Assembly: GCA_021234155.1 (NCBI GenBank)
Contig: JAJEKV010000161.1
Location: 651,316-715,315, forward strand
Reading direction: 5' to 3'
Source of the DNA: Isoetes taiwanensis
Lineage: Eukaryota; Streptophyta; Lycopodiopsida; Isoetales; Isoetaceae
DNA length: 64,000 nucleotides
Position 1 is the first letter of the stretch. Every line of letters begins with the position of its first letter. A program made the translations under genes and the position numbers. Of this stretch, positions 34,862-45,786 are shown one piece after another. The notes under the pieces were generated by a model, which was given only the letters and a program-made list of their open reading frames with translations, was not told the origin of the DNA and did not search any database.

Positions 34862-36323
34862 TTAGTACTGTGGGCATCGCAGAAGAACGTGGCCCTCGTC
34901 TTCCACCTCTCCCATGGCACACAACCGGCAAACCCTGTACTCATGAGGTATGTTGTTCCATCTACCCACCTCTACCCCCAACCTGTGTGAACTGAGCCTC
35001 ATCCTGCTGATGGCATGCCTACATTTGAGTGATATACCTTCCTTTAAATATCTCGGTTGCTGGAGAAGAGGATTTATACATTGCTTATAATATGCCTTCT
35101 TTACTTCAGGAACGCTCCATGATTTACTAGCCACCTGCGCTTGAACCCAAGCTCTAATGTCTCCATTATATACGCATAAATCCCTGAAGTCCAACCCCCA
35201 TTTCTTCATCCACGCCTGTATACCCGCATACCACCCTTTTTGGTTCGTGACCTCCATAGCGAGCCTAGGCAGACTCTCTTCATGGGTGTCCCCTCGTACT
35301 TTGCATACATACTCCAAGGTTCTACACAAAGCTTCCGCCTCTAGTGGCATCATACCACACTCTGCCAACATCATATCATATGGGGTTTGCGCCTTAACAC
35401 CTAGCTCTGTTCTAAAAAAAATTTTCTGGACCTTTTCCACCTTTTTCCAAGTATCCTCCGCTAAACCAGGCGCCCAAACCTCACAGCCATATAGCACCAC
35501 CGTTTGCACTAACACCTTGTATAACATTCTCTTCAATTCAAAATTCCATACCTCTGCTTTTCCACACCTGCGCTGCATACTGTATAGTGCCTTTAAACCA
35601 CTGTTCACCCTTTGCTCAACTGCTTGATTCCAGCTAGGGGTCTTATCAACCTGAATGCCCAAATACTTATATGTGTCCACGATATCTACCTCATCTCCTT
35701 TGTACGTAAACTTAAGGTGTCCTACCTTAAGCGCTCCAAAGGCAATCATCTTGGTTTTGGCCAAATTCACCTTCATACCTTTACTGTCACAGAAAAAGGA
35801 TAGTGCCTCGAGGTGTCTTTGCATACCCTCTACTGACCTGGACAAAATAACAATATCATCTGCATATAATAGCATATCCAACACATGTCCACCCAAAGTC
35901 ATACCATCCCCCCCATACCGTTCCATCCAGTCCTCTAATTGATCTATAAATAAACCAAACAAAGTGGGGGACATAGGACATCCTTGTTTGACCCCTACGT
36001 TACTACTCACCTCATCAGAGCCTGCTCCTTGCATATGGAAAAGATAACTGCACCAGGACTTTCTCATAAAGCAGTTTAACCGCATTTCTCAGCTCAACTG
36101 GGATCTTAAGCACCTCCATTCTCTCCCATAGATCACACCTGCGCACTGTGTCAAACGCTTTTGTGAAGTCTACAAAAAGCGCATATAAAGGCTTCCGAGT
36201 CCCTTGACTGAGTCTATCATCGCACGCAAAGTGATTAGATGGTCTGTTGTTGACCTTTTAGGTCTAAATTCAGCTTGCCCCACTGCCCTAGCATCATTCC
36301 CCTCTGCCCACCCACTGATTTTT
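34862..36323 (-). pseudogene. LINE reverse transcriptase, C-terminal half
   Basis: The 407-codon frame at 36085-34862 contains VKQGCPMSPTLFGLFIDQ (RT block), LLYADDIVILS with the catalytic YADD at residues 74-77, and a C-terminal knuckle CRLCAMGEVEDEGHVLLRC. Upstream, 36310-36170 reads AEGNDARAVGQAEFRPKRST, the RT block with the conserved FRP. At least one frameshift separates the two. A non-LTR reverse transcriptase primes on nicked target DNA. This copy lacks the endonuclease and is broken, so it is dead. Confidence 0.85.
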
Positions 36324-36717
36324 GGGTTGCCCCCAAGAGGGGGGGGGCAAACCTTCGGGTGTGTGGGGGGTTTTGGGATATTCTTAAGATATTCTTGTTG
36401 ACTGATCAATTGATGTTCTCGGTCATTTTTCAACCGGATGAACAAGGATGAACCTATTTGTGCACCAAGCATCTCCCTGCGGGAATTGCCGCAGTCCAAG
36501 GTAGTGCTAGCATGACGCTTTGGAGCTCCCTGGGCGGAAGAGAAAGATCGAGCAAGCAGCTCTTGTTTGTTGGCAAATTTTTTTCCTTCGATCTCTTCTA
36601 GCCTCCCCATCCATGCCGGAGCACAGTCTTCCTCGCCATATCTTCCCTCGGTAAGCCTCTTCTTCTCCCCTACTCTTTTTCTTCTTCTTTCCCATTGCTT
36701 TCTGCAAAAAATCCAGA

Positions 36718-38827
36718 TTGGATTGCCTGCAAGTAAGATGCGACCATGTGCATTTCGTAAGTATCCTCGGAAAACTAGCGATTGGATGCCAACAACAACA
36801 AGCACTAGATTTGGAGGAAGAAGGGACATGGTTAATGCCACGAATGAGAGGATTCCAAGACCTTGTTTCAGACTTTTCCATCCTGAAAAATAAAATATAT
36901 GATGAGAGCTCATTGGAGGGCACTTCTGAAACCTTTACCGATACTTTCTGTACAAAACCTGTCGTTGGAGATCATAATATGGGAATAAGTATTGGCTTGA
37001 ATTGCAAGTTGCTGGTGAAAAAGACAAGGTCGTCAGGCAGACCTTCAGAAGATGGACCTGCAAAGAGGCGAGACAAAAAACGGCCTATTATTCAAGTGTT
37101 AGAGAGCTTAGATTCAGAGAGAGCCAGTCCATCTTTGTTCAGCAATTATGCATCGAAGCCAATTGATGATGTCTGGTGTTTTTAGTCCCGCTGATATGGG
37201 GTATATGTCACACACATAGACGGTTCAAAACCTAGGGGCTTGAACATGTCATCATCTTATGAGGCATTTGGAAAGATCAACGAATGCCAGGCAGGCAAAG
37301 CTTTTGATGATTGTGAGCTACTCAGGAAGCTACAAACGTGGCTGCTTTAATGCCAGAAATGCGTAGGGGTGGTCTTTTGGATGCTCAGACCGCTGGTTAT
37401 GCATATGGCCAGCATTAATAGATACACATGCAGCTGGTTCACTTCTTGCTGGATCGCAACAGCCCTGCATATCTTGTTGTGTTTGCACATCTTCTACCAC
37501 CGAATTTGTAGAGAAGACAACTAGCATGCCATTTGTATATGATGATGAAATTTCCATTCCTTGTTCTCATTGTCACAGTAACAAGACAGAAAAACTCTAT
37601 GGAAACATGAAAGAAGGATTTCAATATGCAGCAGGATCTGAAGGGACGTCTGCTGTGTCAAGGCTGCCTCAAGGTCCTGGCATTACTTTTCCTTCACTTG
37701 ACTCCTGTAATAGATTTTTCTCCAGGGATTCCGAGGCTACACGTCATCTCAATCTAGCTCCATCTATGGACCAGTAAACAGCATATGCATGCCACTAAAG
37801 TATGAACTTTCTGATGGTGTTCAAGCGGAACTGGAGGATAGAGGAGCACAAAAGGGTGGGTATGAGTTGCCTGCAAGGCTACAGTTCTCTGATAGTTGCA
37901 CAAACTCTGCTGGTTACAGAAAATTTTCAAGAACAAAAATGTCTACCACCACATGGCAGTCGGATCGTAGCATTGTTGATGATTCATGTGCACAAAGTCC
38001 TGGGAAAGACAAACAAAAGACGTTGGAAAGCAATTTTGCAAATGAAGGTAAGGATCAAAATGTATGTTCACCTAGCGCATTAGTAGACATAATACCGAAG
38101 TAAGTTGTATATGGAAATACAAAGTGGTTTAAGATATATAGTCTATGTTAATGATAAATTGGTTAGTTTTGCAGGTTCTATCAAGAAGCGGGCATCTCAG
38201 CTTGAAGGAAGAGGGCGATTACATGGGGAAGCAGTGCCGACGGTCTCTTTATTTAGTTTTGCAAGCAAAAAAGCTGTTGTTGGCTACCCTATTACAGTGG
38301 AGCCACTCGAGAGTAATGATTCTGATAATTATTTTGAGTTATAGGGAAATGATCGCGATGAAAATGCTAGCTTGGATACAAGGCCTGTGTGGCAAGCTGC
38401 GGGGCGTACAGTAAGACAGCGCACATCCCGTAGTATTGGATCAGCTGAATGCAAAAGGGATGCTAGAATGCAGTCCAAACATTCGCTTAATGCTGGAAGG
38501 GGACATCCGTCTAGTCATCATATTGCTAAGGAGATATCAAAACGTCTTCTCAGAAAGGCATGCCTCACATCTAAGAAGATCAGAACACTGTCCTCAATTT
38601 CAGATGAAAAGAGGATAGGGCAGTTGACATCTGAAGGTTTGGATGGTGGTGATCAAGAGGTTCCTCGCTTACACAATGACTGTCAGTTACCAGCAGGTGA
38701 TGGCAACCATAATTCTGGTGTAAATACAAATTTCACATTTAGTAATCCAACGAGTGGAAATTTTGAAAAGCAGATAGAGTTAGGGTTTGTTCTGGAGGCT
38801 GCGATAAAGACTCAAATCACAGTTTAG
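36718..38827 (+). pseudogene. Captured multi-exon host gene, unidentified
   Basis: Several protein-like blocks in order on the plus strand. 36718-37185 contains KKTRSSGRPSEDGPAKRRDKK and RPIIQVLES. 37526-37777 has CSHC. 37789-38103 follows. 38175-38827 begins after a TTTTGCAG acceptor with KKRASQLEGRGRLHG and VGYPITVEPLE. It runs in frame through one TAG at 38342 and continues GNDRDENASLDTRPVWQ and ICKEI-like basic segments to a stop at 38825. The blocks are hydrophilic and basic, as in plant nuclear proteins, but I recognise no domain. Stops and shifts between blocks make it a pseudogene or an unresolved set of exons. Confidence 0.45.
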
Positions 38828-41280
38828 GCTCTTTGATGGAATGGCCCGTTAAAACATGTATTCCAGTAAGTGTGGCTTTGAGACGACGGAAGGATGTTGT
38901 ATGTCTTTGATTGCCACATGACTGGAAGATTTGTACAGTGACGTTCCAAGTCTTGTATAGAGCTAATGGATCTTTTGCAAGTTTCATGATAACTCAAGTT
39001 TAGTGGACCTCGGTCTTACAATGTTCTGGACTACAGATTATTTGTTTCCTAAACAAGCAGGAAACTACTGTCTTGACGTTACAGGCCTTTGTAAGTTCGG
39101 ATCAAGATCGTGTTTTGGGAGAGAATCTAGATATCTCATGTAAAATGTCATTTTGAGCCTAGGAAGGCCATACAATTTTGAAGAATTAGAGTCTGGAATC
39201 TAACTGGGTCATTCAATTTGCTGCATTAAACTGTTATCTTATGCTTTGCTTATTGTATGCTAGTTTTTGTTGTTTTCCTTGCGGTGTTCTGTGATCTGAC
39301 TACTTTCTCTTGGTTGTGTTGATTTTTAGATTCAATTTCGGGTACGGGTTTTAGGTTCATAGAGTGAGTTTAAAGAGAACATTTCTTCTTCTATAGCTAA
39401 TCAAACCTGATTGTATGCAGAAGTTTGCAATTCAAGTGAATGCTAGCACCATGCCCGTCTCTTTAGTTGCTCTATGTGAATTGAGTGGCTAACATGACAG
39501 ACCCAGGCTTGTAAAGCACCTAGAACATACTATTGGAGGAGTGAGTGCAATCAAATTATGGTTGTATCTGTTTCAAAAGTTATCACCCCTAAAATTAAGT
39601 TTCAGCCAAAGTTTTGAAAGGCTCTATTGATCATGTTGAACATGGTCACGGGCAGCAGGATATTGCTGCTTAGGAGGAGCTAATTTTACTGATGAATAGT
39701 TAACTTTTGGGACGTTGCTTGAACTTGCAAATATGAGTAAAGATGGAGTACTTTGCACATTGGGTATGATACCTTTAAGGGAATGATCTTGAACAGTAGT
39801 AGTTTATCTACTCAGGTTCAGTGGCAATTACATAGTCTAGAATGCTTTGGGTGGAGCAAGATTCCCCCCGGCAGCGGCGTCAACGGAGCGCTGTGCCCCG
39901 AAGTTCTTTTCTCTCAGATTTGCAGGCGAAGGGTTTCGTATGCCATGAAGACGAGCTTTTGTGGTTGATTCATGAGATAGGGTGGTTTTCGGAGGCTCTG
40001 GAGCTTGACTTGAAATGCAAACTTCTGCATACAACTAGATGCTTTTTACTCTGGAGCTTCAATTTCCTATGAAACAGAGCCTAGACCTGCATGATTAGAA
40101 GGTCTGTTAAGGCAAGTAAGTTTTCTGGCAGATTTCTTTGCTTTTCACAAGCTTAGTTTTCTGTGGATCCAAGCTCGCCGGATGGTTATGGCATACAGAG
40201 CTATTCAGAGTCACTTGAACTACCTTTTCCTCCTTCTATGGTCAGTACTTTCCATTTTCATCTTATGTTTTTGCTTAGTTTCATTTATTCTGATTTTTTT
40301 TTTTCCTATTTAGCAGAGTCTTGGAGCTCGAATATTTCCTTATGGATCTGTTGGAAGCTGAAAGGGGTCTGTAAATGGGTTTTTGTTCTGCGAGATTTCT
40401 AGCAGGATTGGCTTCTGCAAAGTTTTGCACTGCGATGGGTCTTTTTTTTGCGGGATTTCCAACAGGATTGGCTTCTGTAAGGTTTTGCATTGCCGGATTC
40501 GAAATAGGATTGGCTTCTGCAAAGTTTTTGCTTTAGCAAGAGGGATTGGCTTCTGCAGGGTGTTGGCCGGAATATAGAGCTTGGAAAATTAGTTTCACTG
40601 CAGGCATTGAACTGTAACCAATGGAGAAATTTGTGCTAATCTGTACCGGCAGTAACCTATAGCGAGGGAATGATCTTCCCCTTTCCATTCCGGAATGTAG
40701 GGATGTGCCAGATGGTCGCACGGAATTGATCTTCCGAGGAATTGTGCGACCCAGTTTCCATGTTGTTTCATAGAAACCACAACTTATTGTGCCTCAGCTG
40801 AGATGCAAGAAGGCAAGAAGGCAACTTGGGTACAATACAATCATTTAGGTGCTTGCTTGTTTTTTAAGAGACCGCTTAGTAGATTACCCGGGACCAGTAT
40901 TGACTACTTAAGGAAGTGTTATAGAACTGTTAACTTTCATTATTGTCGGGTTGTATCAATTCAAAAACGTGCAGATGTTTACCATCGTCCCAAAGGCCGA
41001 ACTCTGTAATTTCCCAAACTCACAGGCAATTTTTATGTCTTCTCTACGTTTATAATGCTTCTATTTTGTTTGACGTCTCAAGAAGTCAGAGAGTCCTCAA
41101 AATGTTCAATTTTCCAAACCAGCATACTATGTTACGATGTACCTTTCTACCAACTTCCAATAACCTGTAAGAAAAACAGACCAATCTATGAGATCAAACT
41201 TAATCTATCCATCTACTTTTCTAAGTAATTCTGAACACTGTAAAAATTTTCAAGTAGAACATGTAAAGAAAACCATAAGA
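38828..41280. other. No gene recognised; four-copy short repeat at 40401-40570
   Basis: AGGATTGGCTTCTGCAAAG or close variants occurs at about 40404, 40464, 40506 and 40542. Apart from this repeat the stretch shows short frames without recognisable domains. Confidence 0.5.
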
Positions 41281-41286
41281 GATTTG

Positions 41287-41660
41287 CTAACCTGTCGGCT
41301 TCATCCAGAATAATGATCTTGTGCTTCGTGAGGCTATGGCAGTTTGTAATTCTGGTGGGTATGACTCCGCCGAAAGCATTTCCTGAACGCCCAAGCTCTC
41401 TAAGCTCGAAAGCTTCCCAATTTCCTCCGGAAGATAAAGCTTGTTTTTTGGAAAAAAGATAGCTGGGGGCTCTGTGGCATTGAAGGTTTGAGGCGGAATA
41501 TCTCTGGTAAATCGGTTTCTAGACGGATTTATGAGCTTCAAATAAGACAAGCTACTCAAATACAGCAAAATGGCGCCCACAGGCTGCTTCTGTATCAAGC
41601 TTAAACTCTGTAATCTCGGTTCAGATTCCCCCCCTATTGTTTTGCAATTTTCGGCAGCCA
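41287..41660 (-). pseudogene. Captured leucine-rich-repeat-like fragment
   Basis: About 120 codons starting MAAENCKTIGG and containing YLSSLSYLKLINPSRNRF and LYLPEEIGKLSSLESLGV, which have the LxxLxxLxL spacing of plant leucine-rich repeats, with the IGKLSSLE phrase common in NBS-LRR and receptor proteins. It has no other domain and lies at the edge of the inserted element. It is probably a captured gene fragment. Confidence 0.45.
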
Positions 41661-41765
41661 TTATTTGAGAACTGTATAGAACACAAGTCACAACAGTTGG
41701 GGTTACTAGCCACCTTACCCTCCGTGCGCAGAGGGCAACCCTCCGTGCGCAGCACCTTGTTTTAT

Positions 41766-42546
41766 TTGTTATAGTAGCAAAAAGTTTTGCAAAGAGATTA
41801 CTAACCATTATCATTCTGTAATTATTCGGGTCTCTCTCATCTCCTGCTTTGTGCAACGGTATCACCCTATTTACCTGCCAATCGTGTGGAAACCCCTCTT
41901 TCAAGACCACATTCATCAATCTCCACAGAACTTCTTGTATCATCGGTCCTGCCCATTTGAACATTTCTGCCACTAATCCAATATTGTCTGCCGCCTTCCC
42001 ATTCGAGAGTGCCTGCAAACCCTCCTGCACATCTTCAAGGGTAAACTCCCATTCTTCACAACCTGTGTATATCCGATGTGTCTCTTCCTCAACACCCGGG
42101 ATGTGATACAAATGTGCAATATATTCCAAGAGTTCTCCCTCCCCCAGAACAGCAGATTGTTTTAGTTTCGGTTTGATTCTGTTCCAAAACCTCTTAGGTT
42201 CCTTTATTAACTCACTTACCATCTGCATATGTCTTTCAAACATAAATTTCTTTTTCTTTGCTTTCACCACCCTCATATACTCCCGTTTAGCTGTCTTCCT
42301 GTTCTCCCCTGTAGCTGCCTTAAATTCTTGCCTTTTCATTTTGCACTCCATATCGAACCAGCTATTACAAGGCAAACCTTTCATTTTTCTTTGGGACACA
42401 TAGCATTTTTTTGCAGCATCCAACACTAATGCACTAAGCCTCGCAGTAATGCCTTCTGCACTATCAGGCCAATCTGCTTCTGAAGCCAGCATTTCACACG
42501 TGGACCTATATTGCTCCGCCTTATGGTAGCGCATAATAATTCTCGG
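41766..42546 (-). pseudogene. LINE ORF2, linker and RT N-terminus
   Basis: Frame running from SPRIIMRYHKAEQYR to LFAKLFATITNK. It contains PKRFWNRIKPK, LSNGKAADNIGLVAEMFKWAG and WQVNRVIPLHKAGD-x6-YRMI, which are the N-terminal blocks of a non-LTR reverse transcriptase (the usual KAPGPDGI position reads KAADNIGL). Continues at 36323 after the insert. The upstream endonuclease is missing. The sequence 42547-42711 in the same frame belongs to the inverted-repeat arm, not to the LINE. Confidence 0.8.
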
Positions 42547-42911
42547 TGAAAAAGAAGATGAAGTCGCGCGGTGGAGTGTGGGTCGAGGTCGAGGTCTCAA
42601 GAGGCCGGGTTCGTGAGCGTGGGCTTGGGGCGTGAGGCGAGGTCGCGGTCGCGGTCGCGGTCGTGGTCGTAATATGTCAACAAGAAATACGTTTCGCCCT
42701 GAATAACCCATACAATCCTAAAGCAAAGGTGAAAAGAACGAAGCATGAGTCCCGAGATAGTGGAAATCGAATCCTATGAACAACGATGCAGCAAAAGCAC
42801 TTGCACTAATTTAGCTAACACAAGTACCTAAGGGAAAAATGATAACCACTAGAAGCCATGACGAGCAACTCTCGAAATGATGCCAAATCAAAAAATGCCA
42901 TGATTTTAACG

Positions 42912-42978
42912 AAGATATGTGCTCGAGAAATGAACTGGCTAAAATAACGTGTAATAAATGCGCTCGAGCACATATCTT
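42912..42978. repeat. 16-bp perfect inverted repeat at the outer arm junction
   Basis: AAGATATGTGCTCGAG at 42912-42927 is repeated in reverse complement at 42963-42978 with a 35-bp spacer. In the left arm the motif occurs once (near 4275). The second copy lies just outside the end of arm homology. Confidence 0.85.
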
Positions 42979-43074
42979 TTATGGTGCTAGTGCCTAAAAC
43001 ACTAGCACTAGTGCCTAAAAGGGGTGCAGTTTCTGGGCTTTGTTTAAAATCAAAGCAGGACGCAACGCATGAAC

Positions 43075-43143
43075 TGTATAAATTTATACCTCGTGAGCTC
43101 AAGCTACACACGGAAAAGTAGTCGAGCGGTATAAATTTATACC
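43075..43143. repeat. Twin TATAAATTTATA palindromes
   Basis: GTATAAATTTATAC (43076-43089) and GGTATAAATTTATACC (43128-43143) are perfect palindromes, 53 bp apart. They lie downstream of the minus-strand gene at 43307. Role unknown. Confidence 0.7.
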
Positions 43144-43306
43144 ACTTGCGATCTAAGGCAGAGAGAATAATGAAACAAAAAGTGGACTGCAGTGTTGCAT
43201 TAAAATTCCGAATCCTTGTACATAATTGTAAGCAAAGCTTTTAAAAATGCAATGCATTTTCAGCTTACGCCAACACTGAAACTTTTTTCTCAATTACATG
43301 TTTGTC

Positions 43307-43913
43307 CTATCTTACAAAATTACATTTCGCAGCAAAATCAGGATGCATTTCGTCCTCGTACTCGTCTACTCCGTCATCACTAGATCTTTGATCTTCCTCT
43401 ACACTCGCAAAACTCGACGTGCTTGAACGCTCTTCTTCATCACTCTCTACGAGTGAGTCTTCTTCATCATTATTATTGACCACCTTCTTAGGTGTTTTAG
43501 TAAGTCCCAATGCTGACCTTATCAAAGCTTGAGTAACCATACGTAATTTGTTTGCACCAGTTAAAGACAAAGTCACATGCCAAGACTTTAACCTCACCCA
43601 GGTCAATAGTACCCGTGTGTGCTGTAGTCTTTGCTCTTCTACTCGCTCCTGCTTTCACCATCTCTAAACTGTAAGAGCCACTAAATGCACTGGCTGCGGT
43701 TGTTCTCATCCAGTGTACCTTTAATTGCGTTGGAATTCCTTCTTCTTTTGTTACCTCCATTACTTTAGCCAGCCAGAAAGGCTTTCCAGTCTCATCATCA
43801 TCAGCAGGAACAACAACAAGCATACCTTTCCGGATTTCGGAGACTGAACCAGAAACACTAGCTACTTGTGCTGCTGTCTTTCTAGGGCCAGTACATTGGT
43901 CTGCCTTCTTCAT
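43307..43913 (-). CDS. Uncharacterised acidic-tailed protein, frame broken or spliced
   Basis: Two frames make a plausible protein. 43913-43497 encodes MKKADQCTGPRKTAAQV and GMLVVVPADDDETGKPFWLAKVMEV with KVHWMRTT, a beta-rich segment recalling BAH/Tudor-like reader folds. 43606-43307 gives KTPKKVVNNNDEEDSLVES and a strongly acidic Ser-rich tail ending HPDFAAKCNFVR. The switch of frame near 43550 may be an intron (GGTGAGGT donor, an acceptor after TACTCAAG) or a one-base error. The gene starts 12 bases after the stop of the frame at 44492-43926 and may be its continuation. I do not recognise the family; the reader-like fold is a guess. Confidence 0.45.
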
Positions 43914-43925
43914 CTGAGCTAGGCT

Positions 43926-44492
43926 CTAGATATACAACTTCTTCGGGATTGTCAACTTGCACTGGCAGACTCTGCAAAGATGGCCATTTGAAGATAATGG
44001 GTCTTCTAGCTTTTGCTTCTGAAAGAATTGTTCACTCTGCTTCATTAAAATGATTAGAGCATGACATAATACTTGCTTCAATGCAGTCCAGTGCTTTGCT
44101 TGGGTCAACTGCTCTAGACTCCTTTTTAGCTTTACAATTTCTTTCAAGCTCTTTAGAGGTATTTGCTCCGCTGAGAGCATGGAAGCAGTGTCAGGGATGC
44201 CACGAATAAATTGAATGCCTTCAGCATGCAGCCATTGAGGAGATGTAGCATATTTTTTGCCTTGCATGGTCGCTTTGCCATCTTTGAGAAAGATCTTAAT
44301 TTGGTGCTGGAAAGTAATGTCTCTTATGGGCTCAACAGCACATTTTCCTGATTGGTCTTTACTAAAAATCCAGTGGTAAAAATCTAATCTTTCTTGACAA
44401 TTCTTTAGAATGGTTTGTGGAAGTGGTTTCATTATATTAAATTTGATGCTATTATAGTCAGAACAATGGTTAATCAGGTTTAGATGACGCAT
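43926..44492 (-). CDS. Unrecognised 188-residue protein
   Basis: Single open frame. It contains the segments ERLDFYHWIFSKDQ and GKKYATSPQWLHAEGIQFIRG, then a Leu- and Lys-rich helical stretch (SLKEIVKLKRSLEQL). Near the end is CRVCQCKL, a possible half zinc site. No domain assigned. The start codon used is the first Met, but MKPLPQTIL (20 residues later) is as good. It lies head-to-head with the gene at 45166, with about 670 bp between them. Confidence 0.4.
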   Translation of the reverse strand: MRHLNLINHCSDYNSIKFNIMKPLPQTILKNCQERLDFYHWIFSKDQSGKCAVEPIRDITFQHQIKIFLKDGKATMQGKKYATSPQWLHAEGIQFIRGIPDTASMLSAEQIPLKSLKEIVKLKRSLEQLTQAKHWTALKQVLCHALIILMKQSEQFFQKQKLEDPLSSNGHLCRVCQCKLTIPKKLYI

Positions 44493-44609
44493 TTCATCTC
44501 GCTTTGATTCATCTGTTTATTAATGTAATATTTCCAGTAGGATTTGCATTTTGGTTTGGCCTCAAGTGCAATTACAGTGCAGTAATACTCGGTTCAGCAA
44601 ACATGGTTT

Positions 44610-44990
44610 GTTTGATGCTATGTCATGCAGGCAGTACTTCCTAGTTAGCAGTTGATGCTAACTTGTTACGCAATTGGTAGTTTGTTTGCAAGCAACAGCT
44701 ACCAGTTAGCAAATTATGCTAACAGGTTATATTGATGCTAAGTTTCGCAGGCAGTACTTTCTAGTTAGTATGTTCCTGTGACGAGTTAGTGATTCAGTGC
44801 TATGTTTGCAGGCAGCACTTGCTAAGTAGCAGGCTACTTTAACAATGCAAATTTGGTGCTAGATTTGCAGGCTCAATTTTTTATTAGCACCGGTTGCTAA
44901 TAAAATGAAGTTCAGTGCTAAGTTAACCTTTCAAGTTGCTACTTAGCATGATATGCTAAGCCTTTACTATTTTGCAGACAACAGGTTCTA
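44610..44990. repeat. Degenerate repeats GCAGGCAGTACTT / GCTAA between divergent genes
   Basis: GCAGGCAGTACTT-CTAGTTAG recurs near 44627, 44747 and 44809, with partial copies near 44867. TAGCA/TGCTA words are dense on both strands. It fills the space between the divergent frames at 44492 and 45166. No TATA box stands out. Confidence 0.55.
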
Positions 44991-45165
44991 GTCGAATGAA
45001 GGTGCTACGATTGGTAGTTGTTTGTGAAAAGTAGCAGTTTAATGCTAATCAATTAAAGATAGTACTATTTAGTATAATAAGTGCTATGATATGGATTGTT
45101 TAGTTTTTGTAAGCAATTAAAAAGCTTCCACTGATGTATAATTTCAAAGCTGTTGCAGGGATAGA

Positions 45166-45786
45166 ATGGCAGCAAAGAGAACTCAACCTAAGGTGACCAT
45201 GGACGAAGAAGAAGCAAGGAGGATGTTTGACACATCTGCTTTGTCTTTTGAGGGCATGACCTCTTCAGATGTAAGAAAGACAGAAGTGGCTGAAGAGGAG
45301 ATAGCCAAAATATTTGGCTGTGTAAAACTGGTGGGTACCAAGCAAATTTACAAATCTAGTCGAATGAATCCAGTATTTGTGGATCAGTTCATGGACATTC
45401 ACAGAAGATGTTACCAAAGAAGTGATGTTTGTGTTGGTGAGATTGGGAAGTTCTTTGCACGGGCATTCACTTTGCATGTGAGGGGACAGAAGATTAACTG
45501 GCAGTCATTTGTGGTTAAAATGAAGAAAAATGTTATAGCAAAGGTCGAGAAGGAAGACGACTCCTTGGCATCTCATGCAAAGGCTGCTGGTTGTGTAGTG
45601 GACTATTTTGTCATCAACCCGTTGATTGCTGAGTTAGAGAAGCAGAAGGTTGACATGAATGATAGAGTTAAAAGTGTAGCCACTGAATTGAAGGGAAAAA
45701 AAAAATTATGGAAGACGTGCAATTACGAGTTGGATGCTGCAAAACAGCAACTTGAAGCAGCAGGTTTGAGCACGCCAGTGTCCTAA
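45166..45786 (+). CDS. Unrecognised 206-residue protein
   Basis: Open frame starting MAAKRTQPKVTMDEEEARRMF, preceded by GTTGCAGGGATAGA, so an acceptor site may open this exon. The protein is mixed alpha, with KNVIAKVEKEDDSLASHAKAAG and a C-terminal charged helix (ELEKQKVDMNDRVKSVATELK) that could form a coiled coil. A tract of nine A at 45699-45707 is a likely frameshift or error point. Just downstream (45790-45875) a further coding-like segment ends with an AAAAAG/GTAATTG donor and an acceptor at 45950, so this exon may belong to the interrupted RING gene. Function unknown. Confidence 0.45.
   Translation: MAAKRTQPKVTMDEEEARRMFDTSALSFEGMTSSDVRKTEVAEEEIAKIFGCVKLVGTKQIYKSSRMNPVFVDQFMDIHRRCYQRSDVCVGEIGKFFARAFTLHVRGQKINWQSFVVKMKKNVIAKVEKEDDSLASHAKAAGCVVDYFVINPLIAELEKQKVDMNDRVKSVATELKGKKKLWKTCNYELDAAKQQLEAAGLSTPVS

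Larger units (their letters stand above)
36324..41759. mobile_element. 5.4-kb insertion in the LINE, gene-carrying
   Basis: The LINE frame stops at TNK (41766) and resumes at ISGW (36318), so the insert spans these points. Its ends are GGGTTGCCCCCAAGAGG at the left and, on the minus strand at the right, CAAGGTGCTGCGCACGG, followed by GGGTTGCCCTCTGCG. Flanking T-runs (4-5 T) may be the target duplication. There is no transposase frame. It contains host-gene-like pieces (36700-38830 plus; 41287-41660 minus), as in gene-capturing TIR elements. The superfamily is undecided. Confidence 0.6.
34576..42546 (-). mobile_element. LINE insertion with a nested 5.4-kb insert
   Basis: Homology between the arms stops at 34575 and resumes at 42547, defining this insertion. 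The minus-strand 3' end (near 34590) is a short ATTTC repeat. The 5' end (42546) starts inside ORF2 after the endonuclease, so the LINE is 5'-truncated. Its reverse transcriptase is split by the insert at 36324-41759. The target duplication is unclear because the site is purine-rich on both sides. Confidence 0.75.
19064..42962 (-). repeat. Right arm of large inverted duplication
   Basis: Reverse complement of 4243-10349, spread over 23.9 kb by insertions at 19831, 21515, 22610, 30599 and about 34576 (with a further nested insertion). Homologous pieces: 19064-22609, 30503-34575 and 42547-42962. About 750 bp near 33430-34180 is present only in this arm. The outer edge carries a 16-bp inverted repeat not found in the left arm. 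Confidence 0.9.

Noticed and set aside
42547-42711. Pro/Arg repeat N-terminus joined to the LINE frame
   Set aside because: This part belongs to the inverted-repeat arm (matches 4540-4650) and is fused to the LINE frame by chance.
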